From: Verrucomicrobia bacterium UBA4286
GTDB taxonomy: Bacteria; Verrucomicrobiota; Kiritimatiellia; RFP12; UBA1067
Direction: 5' to 3'
DNA: 24,002 nucleotides
Assembly: GCA_002395905.1 (NCBI GenBank)
Contig: DGVK01000150.1
Span: 1 to 24,002 of the forward strand
Below are positions 16,748 to 24,002 of the stretch, one piece after another; the stretch's first letter is position 1, and each line of letters starts with the position of its first letter. A program made the translations under genes and the position numbers. The notes beneath the pieces were generated by a model. It was not told the DNA's origin. It did not search any database and was given only the letters and a program-made list of their open reading frames with translations.

Positions 16748-17750
16748 TGCGTTTCTCCCTGTTTGACGTAATATTGTGCCTCGTCTGCGCCGCACGGCGG
16801 CGCAGCCTTATTGAAAGATCCGTCACCGGGTGGTGCCCGGCGAAGATGAGCTTCTGCTGCTGGACAGCGGTCTCGACTAGATTCACGAGATCGCGCCCCT
16901 CCGAGACGGGGATGACGACGTTCGGCACGTCGACCCCGAGAATCGTCCGGAACCGGCGCTTCTGGCCGATGCGGTCGACCTCGCCGCGCACGTCTTCCAG
17001 GAGCTTGAACGTCACGACAAGCTGCACGCGCTTTTCTTCGCGCACCGCGTTGACGCCGAACATGCTCGGTATGTGGACGATCCCGATTCCGCGTATCTCC
17101 ATGAAGCCTGCGGTCGACTCGCTCGCCGACCCGTAAAGAGTGTCGTTACCTACATCCTTGCGGACGCACGTAAGATCGTCGGCGACGAGAGCAGCGCCCC
17201 GCTTGACGAGGCCGAGCGCCGTCTCGCTCTTACCGAGGCCTGGATCGCCCTCGAAGAGAACCCCTACGCCCGCGACCTCAACCATCGTCCCATAGACGGT
17301 GGCCGAAGGCGCGGCGAGCCTCTCGAGGACGAACGCCGCCTGGTTGGCGAAGACGCGCGTCTTGAGCGGTGTCGACAGCATTATCGCGCCCGACGCCTCG
17401 GCGAGATCAATTTCGTCCCTCGAAGGCACGTGGCCGTTGGTGAAGATGAAGCAGTAAGCCTTGCGGTCGATCATCGCCTGGAATCGGCCCAGACGGGTCG
17501 CGGCGTCGAGCGAGCGCAGATAGGCGAGCTCGCCGCGTCCCATGAGGTGGAGCCGGCGCCAGGCGAAGTAGTCGTAGAAGCCGGCGAGCGCCAGACCCGG
17601 CCTGTTGATGATAGGCTCCTCGACCATGCGGCCGAGGCTCCTCCCGCCGGCGACGACGCTGAGGCGCAACCTGTCGCCGCCGGCTTCTATGAAGTCGGCG
17701 ACGGTGAAGGAAGCGCCCTTCGCATCTGCCTTCGTCGGGAGGCTCTTCAT
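16740..17750 (-). CDS. hprK: HPr kinase/phosphorylase
   Basis: A 336-residue cytoplasmic enzyme that phosphorylates HPr on its regulatory serine and removes it again. The N-terminal substrate-like domain (about 8-140, NRPGLALAGFYDYF) is followed by the kinase core: the P-loop GDPGLGKSE with K174, VADDL, and the family signature MEIRGIGIVHIPSMFG. The C-terminal helical region continues to about residue 310; the basic tail RLRRRAAQTRH is extra. The start at 17750 lies one base after the hpf stop; an ATG at 17774 would overlap hpf. The 3' end overlaps ptsH by 8 nt. HprK next to HPr and Enzyme I without permeases is a pattern known in several Gram-negative groups, where it is taken as regulatory. 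Confidence 0.94.
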   Translation of the reverse strand: MKSLPTKADAKGASFTVADFIEAGGDRLRLSVVAGGRSLGRMVEEPIINRPGLALAGFYDYFAWRRLHLMGRGELAYLRSLDAATRLGRFQAMIDRKAYCFIFTNGHVPSRDEIDLAEASGAIMLSTPLKTRVFANQAAFVLERLAAPSATVYGTMVEVAGVGVLFEGDPGLGKSETALGLVKRGAALVADDLTCVRKDVGNDTLYGSASESTAGFMEIRGIGIVHIPSMFGVNAVREEKRVQLVVTFKLLEDVRGEVDRIGQKRRFRTILGVDVPNVVIPVSEGRDLVNLVETAVQQQKLIFAGHHPVTDLSIRLRRRAAQTRHNITSNREKRNG

Positions 17751-17751
17751 G

Positions 17752-18087
17752 TCAGTTCTTCTCTGACGCCGCACGCTGCTTGCGTACGGTTCCCTTGCGC
17801 CTCTTCACGCGCATCCTGAGAAGCTGCCTCTCGGCGCGTGCGGCCGCAGTGTCGATCACGCTCTTGGCGCTCTCGGAGAACTCCTTCGCGCCGACGGCGA
17901 CCTCGCCGAGGCGGTTCGCCACGACTTCGGCCATATACATGTGTTTCTTGACGTCGACGTCGATCACGATGGAGACCTTCGTCACCTTCGGAAACTTCTC
18001 CTTAAGCCTGGCCATGCGAGCCTCGGCGTATTCCTTGAGCGACTCGATCCTGACGTCGCTGTGCCTCATTGTCACTTCTATGCTCAT
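17752..18087 (-). CDS. hpf: Ribosome hibernation promoting factor (HPF/RaiA family, short form)
   Basis: A 111-residue protein of the ribosome-associated inhibitor/HPF family, which binds the decoding region of the 30S subunit in slow growth. The N-terminal beta-alpha-beta-beta-beta-alpha fold begins MSIEVTMRHSDV and continues through VSIVIDVDVKKHMYMAEVVA; the C-terminal 20 residues are a basic tail. There is no long-form dimerisation domain. A perfect AGGAGG (18095-18100) lies 7 nt before the ATG, the strongest ribosome-binding site in the window. Its place between lptB and PTS genes parallels the rpoN operon of Proteobacteria, where hpf follows rpoN. The 50-nt gap to lptB shows no promoter. 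Confidence 0.93.
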   Translation of the reverse strand: MSIEVTMRHSDVRIESLKEYAEARMARLKEKFPKVTKVSIVIDVDVKKHMYMAEVVANRLGEVAVGAKEFSESAKSVIDTAAARAERQLLRMRVKRRKGTVRKQRAASEKN

Positions 18088-18137
18088 GTCTGTTCCTCCT
18101 TTTCCTTGTTCTGTGTTGTTTGGCGTTCTGCAAAAAG

Positions 18138-18923
18138 CTACATCCTGAAGCCGTCGCCCAGATAGCGCGCACGCACATCGGGGTCGGCGACAAGTTCGTC
18201 GGTCGTGCCGGCTTTGAGAAGCCGCCCGTCGTACACCATGTACGCACGGTCCACAACCGACAGAGTCTCGCGCACGTTGTGGTCTGTTATGATGATACCG
18301 AGGCCGTCCTTCGCAAGGCGGCGGACAATCTCCTGGATCTCGTTGACGCTAAGCGGGTCCACGCCGGCGAACGGCTCGTCGAGCATGAGTATCGCCGGGT
18401 TTCTTACAAGAGAGCGGGCGATCTCGAGTTTGCGACGCTCGCCGCCCGAGAGCGTATAGGCCGGCTGCTTCGCGACCTTCATGAGATCGAACGGCTCAAG
18501 AAGTTCCTCCGCCCGGGCGTTGCGCTCCTTGCGGGAAAGAGGCATCGCCTCGAGAATCGCCATCACGTTCTCCCAGACGGTGAGCTTGCGGAAGACGCTC
18601 GGCTCCTGCGCCAGATAGCCGAGGCCGTTGCGGGCCCGCATGTAGACGGGCATTCGCGTGAGATCCTTGCCTCGGAAGACGACCTTTCCGCCGTCGGGCT
18701 TCACAAGACCCACGACCATATAGAAAGTCGTCGTCTTGCCTGCACCGTTCGGCCCGAGGAGACCCACTATCTCGCCGCAGCTCACCTCCATCGACATTCC
18801 GTTGACCACCGTCCTGTCGCCGTATATCTTCACAAGACCCTCGGCCCGCAGGTCCGGTCCGGCGGGTGCGGCGCTCTCGCTGGCCATGGCCTTCATTGCA
18901 GCAATCACAGGATCGTCGCTCAT
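18138..18923 (-). CDS. lptB: LPS export ABC transporter ATP-binding protein LptB
   Basis: A 261-residue cytoplasmic ATPase that, with LptF and LptG (not in this window), drives LPS extraction from the inner membrane. The Walker A motif is GPNGAGKTT with K63, the signature is LSGGERRKLEIARSL, and Walker B is LMLDEPFAGVDP, followed by the H-loop ITDHNVRET; SVNEIQEIVRRLA and DGRLLKAGTTDELV are typical of LptB. An N-terminal extension of about 23 residues before the first strand is longer than in Escherichia coli (241 residues). The ATG overlaps the stop of the lptC/A-like gene (ATGA at 18920-18923), and GGGAGG lies just upstream. Confidence 0.94.
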   Translation of the reverse strand: MSDDPVIAAMKAMASESAAPAGPDLRAEGLVKIYGDRTVVNGMSMEVSCGEIVGLLGPNGAGKTTTFYMVVGLVKPDGGKVVFRGKDLTRMPVYMRARNGLGYLAQEPSVFRKLTVWENVMAILEAMPLSRKERNARAEELLEPFDLMKVAKQPAYTLSGGERRKLEIARSLVRNPAILMLDEPFAGVDPLSVNEIQEIVRRLAKDGLGIIITDHNVRETLSVVDRAYMVYDGRLLKAGTTDELVADPDVRARYLGDGFRM

Positions 18924-19837
18924 TTTCCACCTCCCGGCCCGACCGGGACCTTGAGGCCGTCGGTCTCCATGGTCACGACGGAGTTCACGACCTCCACCTC
19001 TTCACTGTCAATCCAGAACGTTATCATGTCGCCTTCAACCGTCCCCTTTCGCTCGCCGCCGTCGGCGAGCTTCGCAGGCGCACCGTCTGTGCCGTACATC
19101 ACAATACGGGAATCGCGCTTTGTGTACACCGCGCGGTCGCACGCTCCGTCGCGTCCGTCGGAACAGACCTTCACGCCGCCGAGCGCGACGACGCGCTTGA
19201 ACTCGTCGTTTTTCGAGATGAACGCGAACGCCTGCGCCGCGGCGAGGTCGTAATCGCGCCCCCGTTCGCTGCCGTGCAGGCGAACATCGCCTTCGAACAT
19301 CGCGACACCAGCCCTGCGGTCGTAGTCGGCACGCACGCTCTTCAGTTCGCGCCCGTCGGCGTGAAGCACGGTATTGGTGAATATCTTCACGTATTCCTCG
19401 GCGGCAGAGAAGTAGACATTCTCGCCCTCGAGCTCGGCCTGGTCGCGGTATTTCGCGTGAGCGCGGCCCTCCGTCCAGCCGCTCTTCGTGGAACGGTCGA
19501 CGAGGCAGTTCTCGGCCTCGAGACGAGACTCCTCCGATCCGTCGCGGCGCAGCTGGCGTATCGTCACGCCCTCGGCCCACACGTATCCCTCCTGGATGAA
19601 TATGTGGGCGCGACGCGCGAAGACGCTCGTCTTCACTGCGCCGTCGGGATGGCTCTCGACGGGAATCGTAATGTTCTCGGCGGGCGAGGTGACGCGCGCC
19701 TTGAACCTAGGATACTCCGCCCTGAGACGCTCGGCCTCGCGGTCGAGAAGCGCGCGCTGGCCCAGCCATGCGGCTGAGTCGAACGCCTGCGCGGACGCAG
19801 CCGCAAGCAGCAGAGCCATCTCAATGAACAATCTCAT
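18920..19837 (-). CDS. LptC/LptA-like periplasmic LPS transport protein
   Basis: A 305-residue protein with a signal peptide or membrane anchor at residues 1-18 (MRLFIEMALLLAAASAQA). The N-terminal half resembles LptC (YPRFKARVTS, AHIFIQEGYVWAEGVTI), and the second half has the repeated short beta-strand pattern of the OstA/LptA fold (ENVYFSAAEEYVKIF, MFEGDVRLHG, VEGDMITFWIDSEEVEVV). LptA and LptC are normally separate proteins of about 185-190 residues, so this may combine both; the assignment rests on pattern and on its position directly upstream of lptB. The start at 19837 overlaps kdsA by 17 nt; an alternative ATG at 19819, one base after the kdsA stop, would lose the positive residue of the signal. 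Confidence 0.75.
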   Translation of the reverse strand: MRLFIEMALLLAAASAQAFDSAAWLGQRALLDREAERLRAEYPRFKARVTSPAENITIPVESHPDGAVKTSVFARRAHIFIQEGYVWAEGVTIRQLRRDGSEESRLEAENCLVDRSTKSGWTEGRAHAKYRDQAELEGENVYFSAAEEYVKIFTNTVLHADGRELKSVRADYDRRAGVAMFEGDVRLHGSERGRDYDLAAAQAFAFISKNDEFKRVVALGGVKVCSDGRDGACDRAVYTKRDSRIVMYGTDGAPAKLADGGERKGTVEGDMITFWIDSEEVEVVNSVVTMETDGLKVPVGPGGGK

Positions 19838-20636
19838 GAATTTGAAGAAGAACCTTCCACAGTTTTTCGACCTCGGAGAACTTTATTGCGTTCGCGGCGT
19901 CGCTCTTGGCGACCTTGGGGTTCATGTGCGTCTCCATGAAGACACCGTCCACCCCCGTCGCGACAGCGGCGCGGGCTAGCGCCGGCGCGTACTTCCCGTC
20001 GCCGCCCGACCCTGACCCGAGACCGCCAGGACGCTGCACAGAATGCGTCGCGTCCATCACGACCGGATACCCTAGCTCACGCATGATGAGCAGCGACCTC
20101 ATGTCGGCGACAAGATTGCGGTAGCCGAAGGAGGACCCGCGCTCGCAGAGGACGATACGCCTGTTGCCGGTGGACGTGATCTTGCGCACGACCTGCGCCA
20201 TGTCCTCGGGCGCCATGAACTGACCCTTCTTGACGTTCACCACAGCGCCCGTCTCGCCGGCGGCGACCACGAGGTCGGTCTGGCGCGCGAGGAACGCAGG
20301 TATCTGCAGAACGTCGCACACCTCCGCGACCGGCCTGCACTGCCACGGCTCGTGGACATCGGTCAAAACAGGGACGTCATACTTCGCGCGCACCTCGGCG
20401 AGAATCTCAAGCCCCTTGTCCAGACCCGGCCCGCGGAAAGAGTCTACCGATGTGCGGTTGGCCTTATCGAAGCTCGCCTTGAAGATGTAGCCGACCTTGA
20501 GCTTTCGCGCGAGCGCCGAGAGCCTCTTCGCCAGCTCAAGAGCCATCTCGCGCGATTCTATTACGCACGGACCGGCGATGAACGTAAGCTCACCGCCGCC
20601 GAAACGAACACCCTTGTCGACTTGAACAGTTTTCAT
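19821..20636 (-). CDS. kdsA: 3-deoxy-8-phosphooctulonate (KDO-8-P) synthase
   Basis: A 271-residue cytoplasmic enzyme condensing phosphoenolpyruvate with arabinose 5-phosphate to KDO 8-phosphate, the first committed step of the LPS inner-core sugar. The family motifs are present: AGPCVIES, FKASFDKANRTS, GLDKGLEIL, TDVHEPWQ, QIPAFLARQTDL, KKGQFMAPEDM, DATHSVQRPGG and ETHMNP. C24 in AGPC is the residue that marks the metal-dependent class; metal-independent enzymes have Asn there. It is the first gene of the eight-gene operon. The ATG at 20636 has no visible ribosome-binding site and lies 7 nt after a promoter box. Confidence 0.96.
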   Translation of the reverse strand: MKTVQVDKGVRFGGGELTFIAGPCVIESREMALELAKRLSALARKLKVGYIFKASFDKANRTSVDSFRGPGLDKGLEILAEVRAKYDVPVLTDVHEPWQCRPVAEVCDVLQIPAFLARQTDLVVAAGETGAVVNVKKGQFMAPEDMAQVVRKITSTGNRRIVLCERGSSFGYRNLVADMRSLLIMRELGYPVVMDATHSVQRPGGLGSGSGGDGKYAPALARAAVATGVDGVFMETHMNPKVAKSDAANAIKFSEVEKLWKVLLQIHEIVH

Positions 20637-20643
20637 GTCTTAT

Positions 20644-20652
20644 ATTATATCA
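20644..20652 (-). promoter_or_regulatory. Extended -10 promoter of the kdsA operon
   Basis: On the minus strand TGA (20652-20650), the stop codon of the rhamnosidase gene, runs directly into TATAAT (20649-20644). The kdsA ATG begins at 20636, 7 nt beyond the box, so the predicted mRNA is leaderless. A poor -35 candidate, TGTTGT at 20671-20666, gives a 16-bp spacer. Confidence 0.6.
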
Positions 20653-23085
20653 AAAACTGCGACGCACAACATGGCGGCCCGGCTTGTATTCGACGGAGCC
20701 GTCTTCGCCGGGAATCGTCACGACCGCCGTCGCCCCCTCGGGAACGGTGAACTCCCATACCCACTCGTCGCCCTCGTAGCGCCACGCGCTCGTCACGAGG
20801 CCTGCCGCCGACCTGTATTCGGCCTTGATCCATCCAAGTCTGCGGTCTGGCCTCGGCGACATGACGATCTTCTTGAAGCCCGGCGCCGACGAGTCTGCGG
20901 CGATGCCGGCGGCCGTGCGATACATCCACGCGAGAACCGCGCCGTATGCATAGTGGTTGAAGCTGTTCATGCCTACAGGCCCGAACCCGTCGGCCTTGGT
21001 GTAGCTGTTCCACCTCTCCCATACGGTAGTCGCGCCCTGATCGACGGAGTAGAGCCAGCTCGGATGACGGTGCTGCAGAAGAAGGGTGTAGGCCACATCC
21101 GCAGCACCGCATTCCGTGAGCGCGTCCATAAGGAAGCTCGTCCCCAAAAAGCCCGTCTGCAGGCAGTCGCCGTGTTCATGGATGGATTTGAGGAGAAGCG
21201 CCTTCGTCGCTTCGCGCGCCTCGCCTTCGACTATGCCGTGCTTGAGCGCGAAGACGCACGCCGTCTGAAGGTTGCGCATCGGCTTGAGCAGAAGTCCGTC
21301 GTCTTCGAGGAAACGGCTCCTTATGTGGGAGAGAGCAAGTTTGGCGCTTTCACGGAACCACGTCGCATCGTCGAACATGCCGATGGCTTCGCCCATTTCG
21401 GCCATAAGCCGCGCGTCATAAAGCCAGTAGCACGCCGCGAGGAAGCGGCGGTAGTTCATGGCGTCAGGATCCTTCTGCCAACGCTTCCACGACCCGAACT
21501 TGTTGCCGCACGTCTCGAACGTCTCGCACGAAAGCCAGTCTGCGTAGATGTAGTGAAGCTTGTCTTCGAAGTCGTAGCGGGTCTCGTCCAGACGGCGCAC
21601 GAACTTCGACATTGCGGCCCAGTTCGCCCGGACGATCGCTTCGTCGCCGAACTGCCGCCATATCGTCCACGGAACAATCACGCCCGCGTCGGCCCAGCCG
21701 AGGGAGAACTTTTCGTTGCCGTACTGCGCCCACGGGGCGACTGCAGGGTAGCCACCGTCCTCGGACATCGAGTCCCGCATGTCGCGCGTGAACTTGTGGA
21801 AGAATCTGCGCGTGTCGGCGTTGAACGCACCTGCCTCGCAGAACACCTGCGTATCGGCCATCCAGCCGAGCCTCTCGTTGCGCTGCGGGCAGTCGGTCGG
21901 GACGCTGAGGTAGTTCGAGAGCTGTCCCCAATAGACGTTCTTGATGAAGCGGTTCACGCTCTCGTCTCCAGTCTCGAGCAAGCCGAGTTCCATTTCCTTC
22001 TTGATGGATGTGACGGGAATAGAAGCTACGCTTTCAATCTTCACGTCGTCAGTCGCCGTGATGGAAATGTAACGGTAGCCGAAGAACGTGAAGCGCGGCA
22101 TGTACCGCTCGACTCCTTCGCCGGAGAATGTGTAGACCACACGCATTCCTTCATCTGGGATGCGCAGATTTGCCCGGTAGACGGAACCTTTCGGCCCGTC
22201 GCACCCGCGCTCGCCCTTGTCGGCGTCGTTAAGCATTTCGGCGGGCAGGGCCGTCAGAACGGTTCCGCGCGCGGCGCTGAACACGAATTCGGGCACTGCG
22301 GACGAGTTCTGGCCGAAGTCCACGACAAGCGTCTCGCCCTTCTTGAGAGAGTACGGTCCCCGCTTCATCGCGAGGTCGCGGCGCAGGGTCACTTCGGCGC
22401 CGCACGTCGGGAGGACTCTGCCGCCGAACTCCGTATTGATCTCGGGCTTCTCTTCAAGTCCAATTCCAAGCACAGGATCCTTCACGCGCGCGTCGAACTC
22501 CTCGCCGTCGAATATCGACGCGTGGGTCACAGAGCCGGCGACACCGCAGCGCCAGCCGTCATCACCGGTCGCGACCGCCTCGCGGCGTCCGTCGGCGTAG
22601 GTGATTTCGAGTTCGCCGAGGAACGCACTCTTCGAGCCGACGAAGCCGCCTTCGGGATCCTTGCTTGCGGGCGTCACGATCTTATCGCGCCACCATCCGG
22701 CCGAGACCTCCGCCGCCAGGACGTTCTTCTCTCCTGCACCTCGGCGCAGGAGATCAGTAACGTCATAGGTGAAGGAGTATTTCGTCTTTTTATTATGGGT
22801 GAAGCCCGGCTTGAGGAAGTCGTCGCCGACCCTTGAGCCGTTGACGAAGACCTCGAAGACGCCGAGACCGGAGACCGTCCATTTCGCGGACGTCACCGCG
22901 CCGCCGTTGACAAACTCGCGGGCGAACCAGCTTGTGCCGTCTGCGGCGCGCGAGCCGTCGCGCACAGGTCCTTTATAGACCGGCGCGCCAGGAACGGATA
23001 TCCACCTGCCTCCTGCAGCCTCGGCCGTCAGAGCCAGAAAGGCAAGTGAAACGGACAGTAACGAGAAGAGTTTTCTATTTCTCAT
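20650..23085 (-). CDS. Secreted GH78 alpha-L-rhamnosidase
   Basis: An 811-residue protein with a signal peptide (KLFSLLSVSLAFLALTAEA). It removes terminal alpha-L-rhamnose from glycans or glycosides. Two N-terminal beta-sandwich domains (WFAREFVNGG, FEVFVNGSRVGDDFLKPGFT, SAGWWRDK) precede the (alpha/alpha)6 barrel. DCPQRNERLGWMAD holds the conserved acidic positions D398, E404 and D411, and GATTVWERW holds E690, matching the GH78 active-site residues; MNSFNHYAYGAV is also a family hallmark. The C-terminal beta domain includes GFKKIVMSPRPDRRLGWIKA. AAAGGCGAG lies a few bases before the ATG. It starts 24 nt after the decarboxylase beta-subunit stop, so they may share a transcript. Its TGA is part of the kdsA promoter. 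Confidence 0.93.
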   Translation of the reverse strand: MRNRKLFSLLSVSLAFLALTAEAAGGRWISVPGAPVYKGPVRDGSRAADGTSWFAREFVNGGAVTSAKWTVSGLGVFEVFVNGSRVGDDFLKPGFTHNKKTKYSFTYDVTDLLRRGAGEKNVLAAEVSAGWWRDKIVTPASKDPEGGFVGSKSAFLGELEITYADGRREAVATGDDGWRCGVAGSVTHASIFDGEEFDARVKDPVLGIGLEEKPEINTEFGGRVLPTCGAEVTLRRDLAMKRGPYSLKKGETLVVDFGQNSSAVPEFVFSAARGTVLTALPAEMLNDADKGERGCDGPKGSVYRANLRIPDEGMRVVYTFSGEGVERYMPRFTFFGYRYISITATDDVKIESVASIPVTSIKKEMELGLLETGDESVNRFIKNVYWGQLSNYLSVPTDCPQRNERLGWMADTQVFCEAGAFNADTRRFFHKFTRDMRDSMSEDGGYPAVAPWAQYGNEKFSLGWADAGVIVPWTIWRQFGDEAIVRANWAAMSKFVRRLDETRYDFEDKLHYIYADWLSCETFETCGNKFGSWKRWQKDPDAMNYRRFLAACYWLYDARLMAEMGEAIGMFDDATWFRESAKLALSHIRSRFLEDDGLLLKPMRNLQTACVFALKHGIVEGEAREATKALLLKSIHEHGDCLQTGFLGTSFLMDALTECGAADVAYTLLLQHRHPSWLYSVDQGATTVWERWNSYTKADGFGPVGMNSFNHYAYGAVLAWMYRTAAGIAADSSAPGFKKIVMSPRPDRRLGWIKAEYRSAAGLVTSAWRYEGDEWVWEFTVPEGATAVVTIPGEDGSVEYKPGRHVVRRSF

Positions 23086-23109
23086 GACACTCGCCTTTCC
23101 GCCGCCGCA

Positions 23110-24002
23110 TCAGCGGCAGAGCGTATAGAGAACGCCCGCGACAACAGCAGAGCCGATGACGCCCGAGACGTTCGGGCCCATGGCCTGCATGAGGACGAAG
23201 TTCGTCGGGTCGTTCCCGAGCGAAACCTTGTTCGATACGCGGGCGGCCATGGGGACGGCCGAGACGCCTGCGGACCCGATAAGCGGATTCACCTTCTCCT
23301 TCGAGAAGATGTTCATCAGCTTCGCCATGAGAACGCCGGCGGCCGTGCCTACGCAGAACGCGCAGAGGCCGAGCGCCAGAATGCCGAGCGTCGTTCCCGA
23401 GAGGAACTTCTCGCAGGCGAGCTTCGAGCCGACCGAGAGGCCGAGCATGATCGTGACGATGTTGATGAGAGCGTTGGACATCGTGTCGGAGATTCGCGCC
23501 ACCGAGGGGCCCGCCTCCTTGGCGAGGTTGCCGAGCATCAGCGCGCCGATGAGCGGCACGGCGGAAGGCAGCAGAACCGCGCAGAGCAGCAGGACGATAA
23601 GAGGGAAGCAGATCTTTTCAATCTTCTTGACCTCCCTCAGCGGCGGCATCTTTATGAGGCGCTCCTCCTTGGTCGTGAGCGCGTTCATGATCGGCGGCTG
23701 GATGATCGGGACGAGAGCCATGTAGCTGTAGGCCGCGACCGCGATAGCGCCGAGAAGATCGGGGGCGAGGCGGCTTGTGAGCCAGATGGCCGTCGGGCCG
23801 TCGGCGCCGCCGATGATGCCGATCGACGCGGCCGCCTTGACGGGTGCGACGCCGCCGAAGAAGTCAGCGCCGAACACGGCCGCTAGACCGAGCGCGCCGA
23901 AGAGCGCGAAGAAAATGCCGAACTGCGCGGCGCCGCCGAGGAGAGCCATCTTGGGGTTGGCGATAAGCGGGCCGAAATCGGTCATCGCGCCCACGCCCAT
24001 GA
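23110..24002 (-). CDS. oadB: Sodium-pumping decarboxylase beta subunit (OadB/GcdB family), partial
   Basis: About 297 residues of a membrane protein, cut at its N-terminus by the window edge; the first visible phrase ([16 protein letters not shown]) is internal in the family. The beta subunit couples decarboxylation of oxaloacetate, glutaconyl-CoA or a related biotin-bound substrate to sodium export. [17 protein letters not shown] contains the conserved membrane aspartate, and [21 protein letters not shown] and [22 protein letters not shown] are typical C-terminal stretches. At least seven hydrophobic segments are visible. Which substrate it serves depends on partner subunits outside the window. 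The family usually has about 375-430 residues. Confidence 0.93.
   Translation of the reverse strand, partial: MGVGAMTDFGPLIANPKMALLGGAAQFGIFFALFGALGLAAVFGADFFGGVAPVKAAASIGIIGGADGPTAIWLTSRLAPDLLGAIAVAAYSYMALVPIIQPPIMNALTTKEERLIKMPPLREVKKIEKICFPLIVLLLCAVLLPSAVPLIGALMLGNLAKEAGPSVARISDTMSNALINIVTIMLGLSVGSKLACEKFLSGTTLGILALGLCAFCVGTAAGVLMAKLMNIFSKEKVNPLIGSAGVSAVPMAARVSNKVSLGNDPTNFVLMQAMGPNVSGVIGSAVVAGVLYTLCR

Noticed and set aside
20635..22836. A 733-residue open frame on the plus strand
   Set aside because: It lies wholly antisense to the rhamnosidase gene, has no recognisable domain, and is rich in Arg, His and Val as expected for an antisense frame in GC-rich DNA.
1..24002. Mobile elements, CRISPR arrays, toxin-antitoxin pairs, tRNA or phage genes
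   Set aside because: No spaced direct-repeat array, transposase, integrase or tRNA-like cloverleaf was recognised by eye, and genes are densely packed in plausible operons.

Overview
The window reads as a chromosomal segment of a GC-rich, Gram-negative, saccharolytic, probably anaerobic bacterium of the Planctomycetes-Verrucomicrobia-Chlamydiae group; a Kiritimatiellota or Verrucomicrobiota gut-type genome is my best guess. The reasons are LPS genes (kdsA, lptC/A-like, lptB), an XylR-family regulator beside secreted glycosidases, a LamG-like domain type in the large secreted protein that I associate with that group, and an HPr kinase beside a PTS without visible sugar permeases. This is inference from gene content; there is no rRNA or other marker here. 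No tRNA, rRNA, CRISPR array, transposase or prophage gene was seen.

Region 1 (131-10794, minus strand) is a tightly packed five-gene run. In transcription order it encodes a secreted carbohydrate-binding/TIM-barrel glycosidase-like protein, a 1082-residue secreted multidomain protein (LamG-like, two discoidin-like, two Fn3-like, PA14 and concanavalin-like modules), a GH39-like glycosidase, a metallophosphoesterase and a GH2 glycosidase. Gaps are 13-30 nt or an ATGA overlap. Divergent from it (10915-12132, plus) is an XylR-type regulator, followed by a second Tat-type metallophosphoesterase (12147-13580). The 120-bp divergent region carries both promoters and a nested inverted repeat over the -10 box of the glycosidase operon. 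Together this looks like an inducible extracellular glycan-degradation locus without its own transporter in view. The target glycan cannot be named from sequence alone.

Region 2 (13639-20636, minus) is an eight-gene housekeeping operon: kdsA, an lptC/lptA-like gene, lptB, hpf, hprK, ptsH, ptsI and a BaiN/HI0933-type flavoprotein, with overlaps or gaps of a few bases in most places. It resembles the lpt-rpoN-hpf-ptsN-npr block of Proteobacteria, but rpoN is absent between lptB and hpf and the PTS part is the HPr/HPr-kinase/Enzyme I type.

Region 3 (20650-24002, minus) holds a secreted GH78 alpha-L-rhamnosidase and, 24 nt upstream of it, the 3' end of a sodium-pumping decarboxylase beta subunit (oadB-like) that is cut by the window edge.

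The most unusual sequence-level signal is promoter compaction. At three genes (regulator, second metallophosphoesterase, kdsA) an extended -10 box (TGnTAtAAT type) lies only 7-8 nt before the ATG, which predicts leaderless mRNAs. At two of them the TGn is the TGA stop codon of the gene before.
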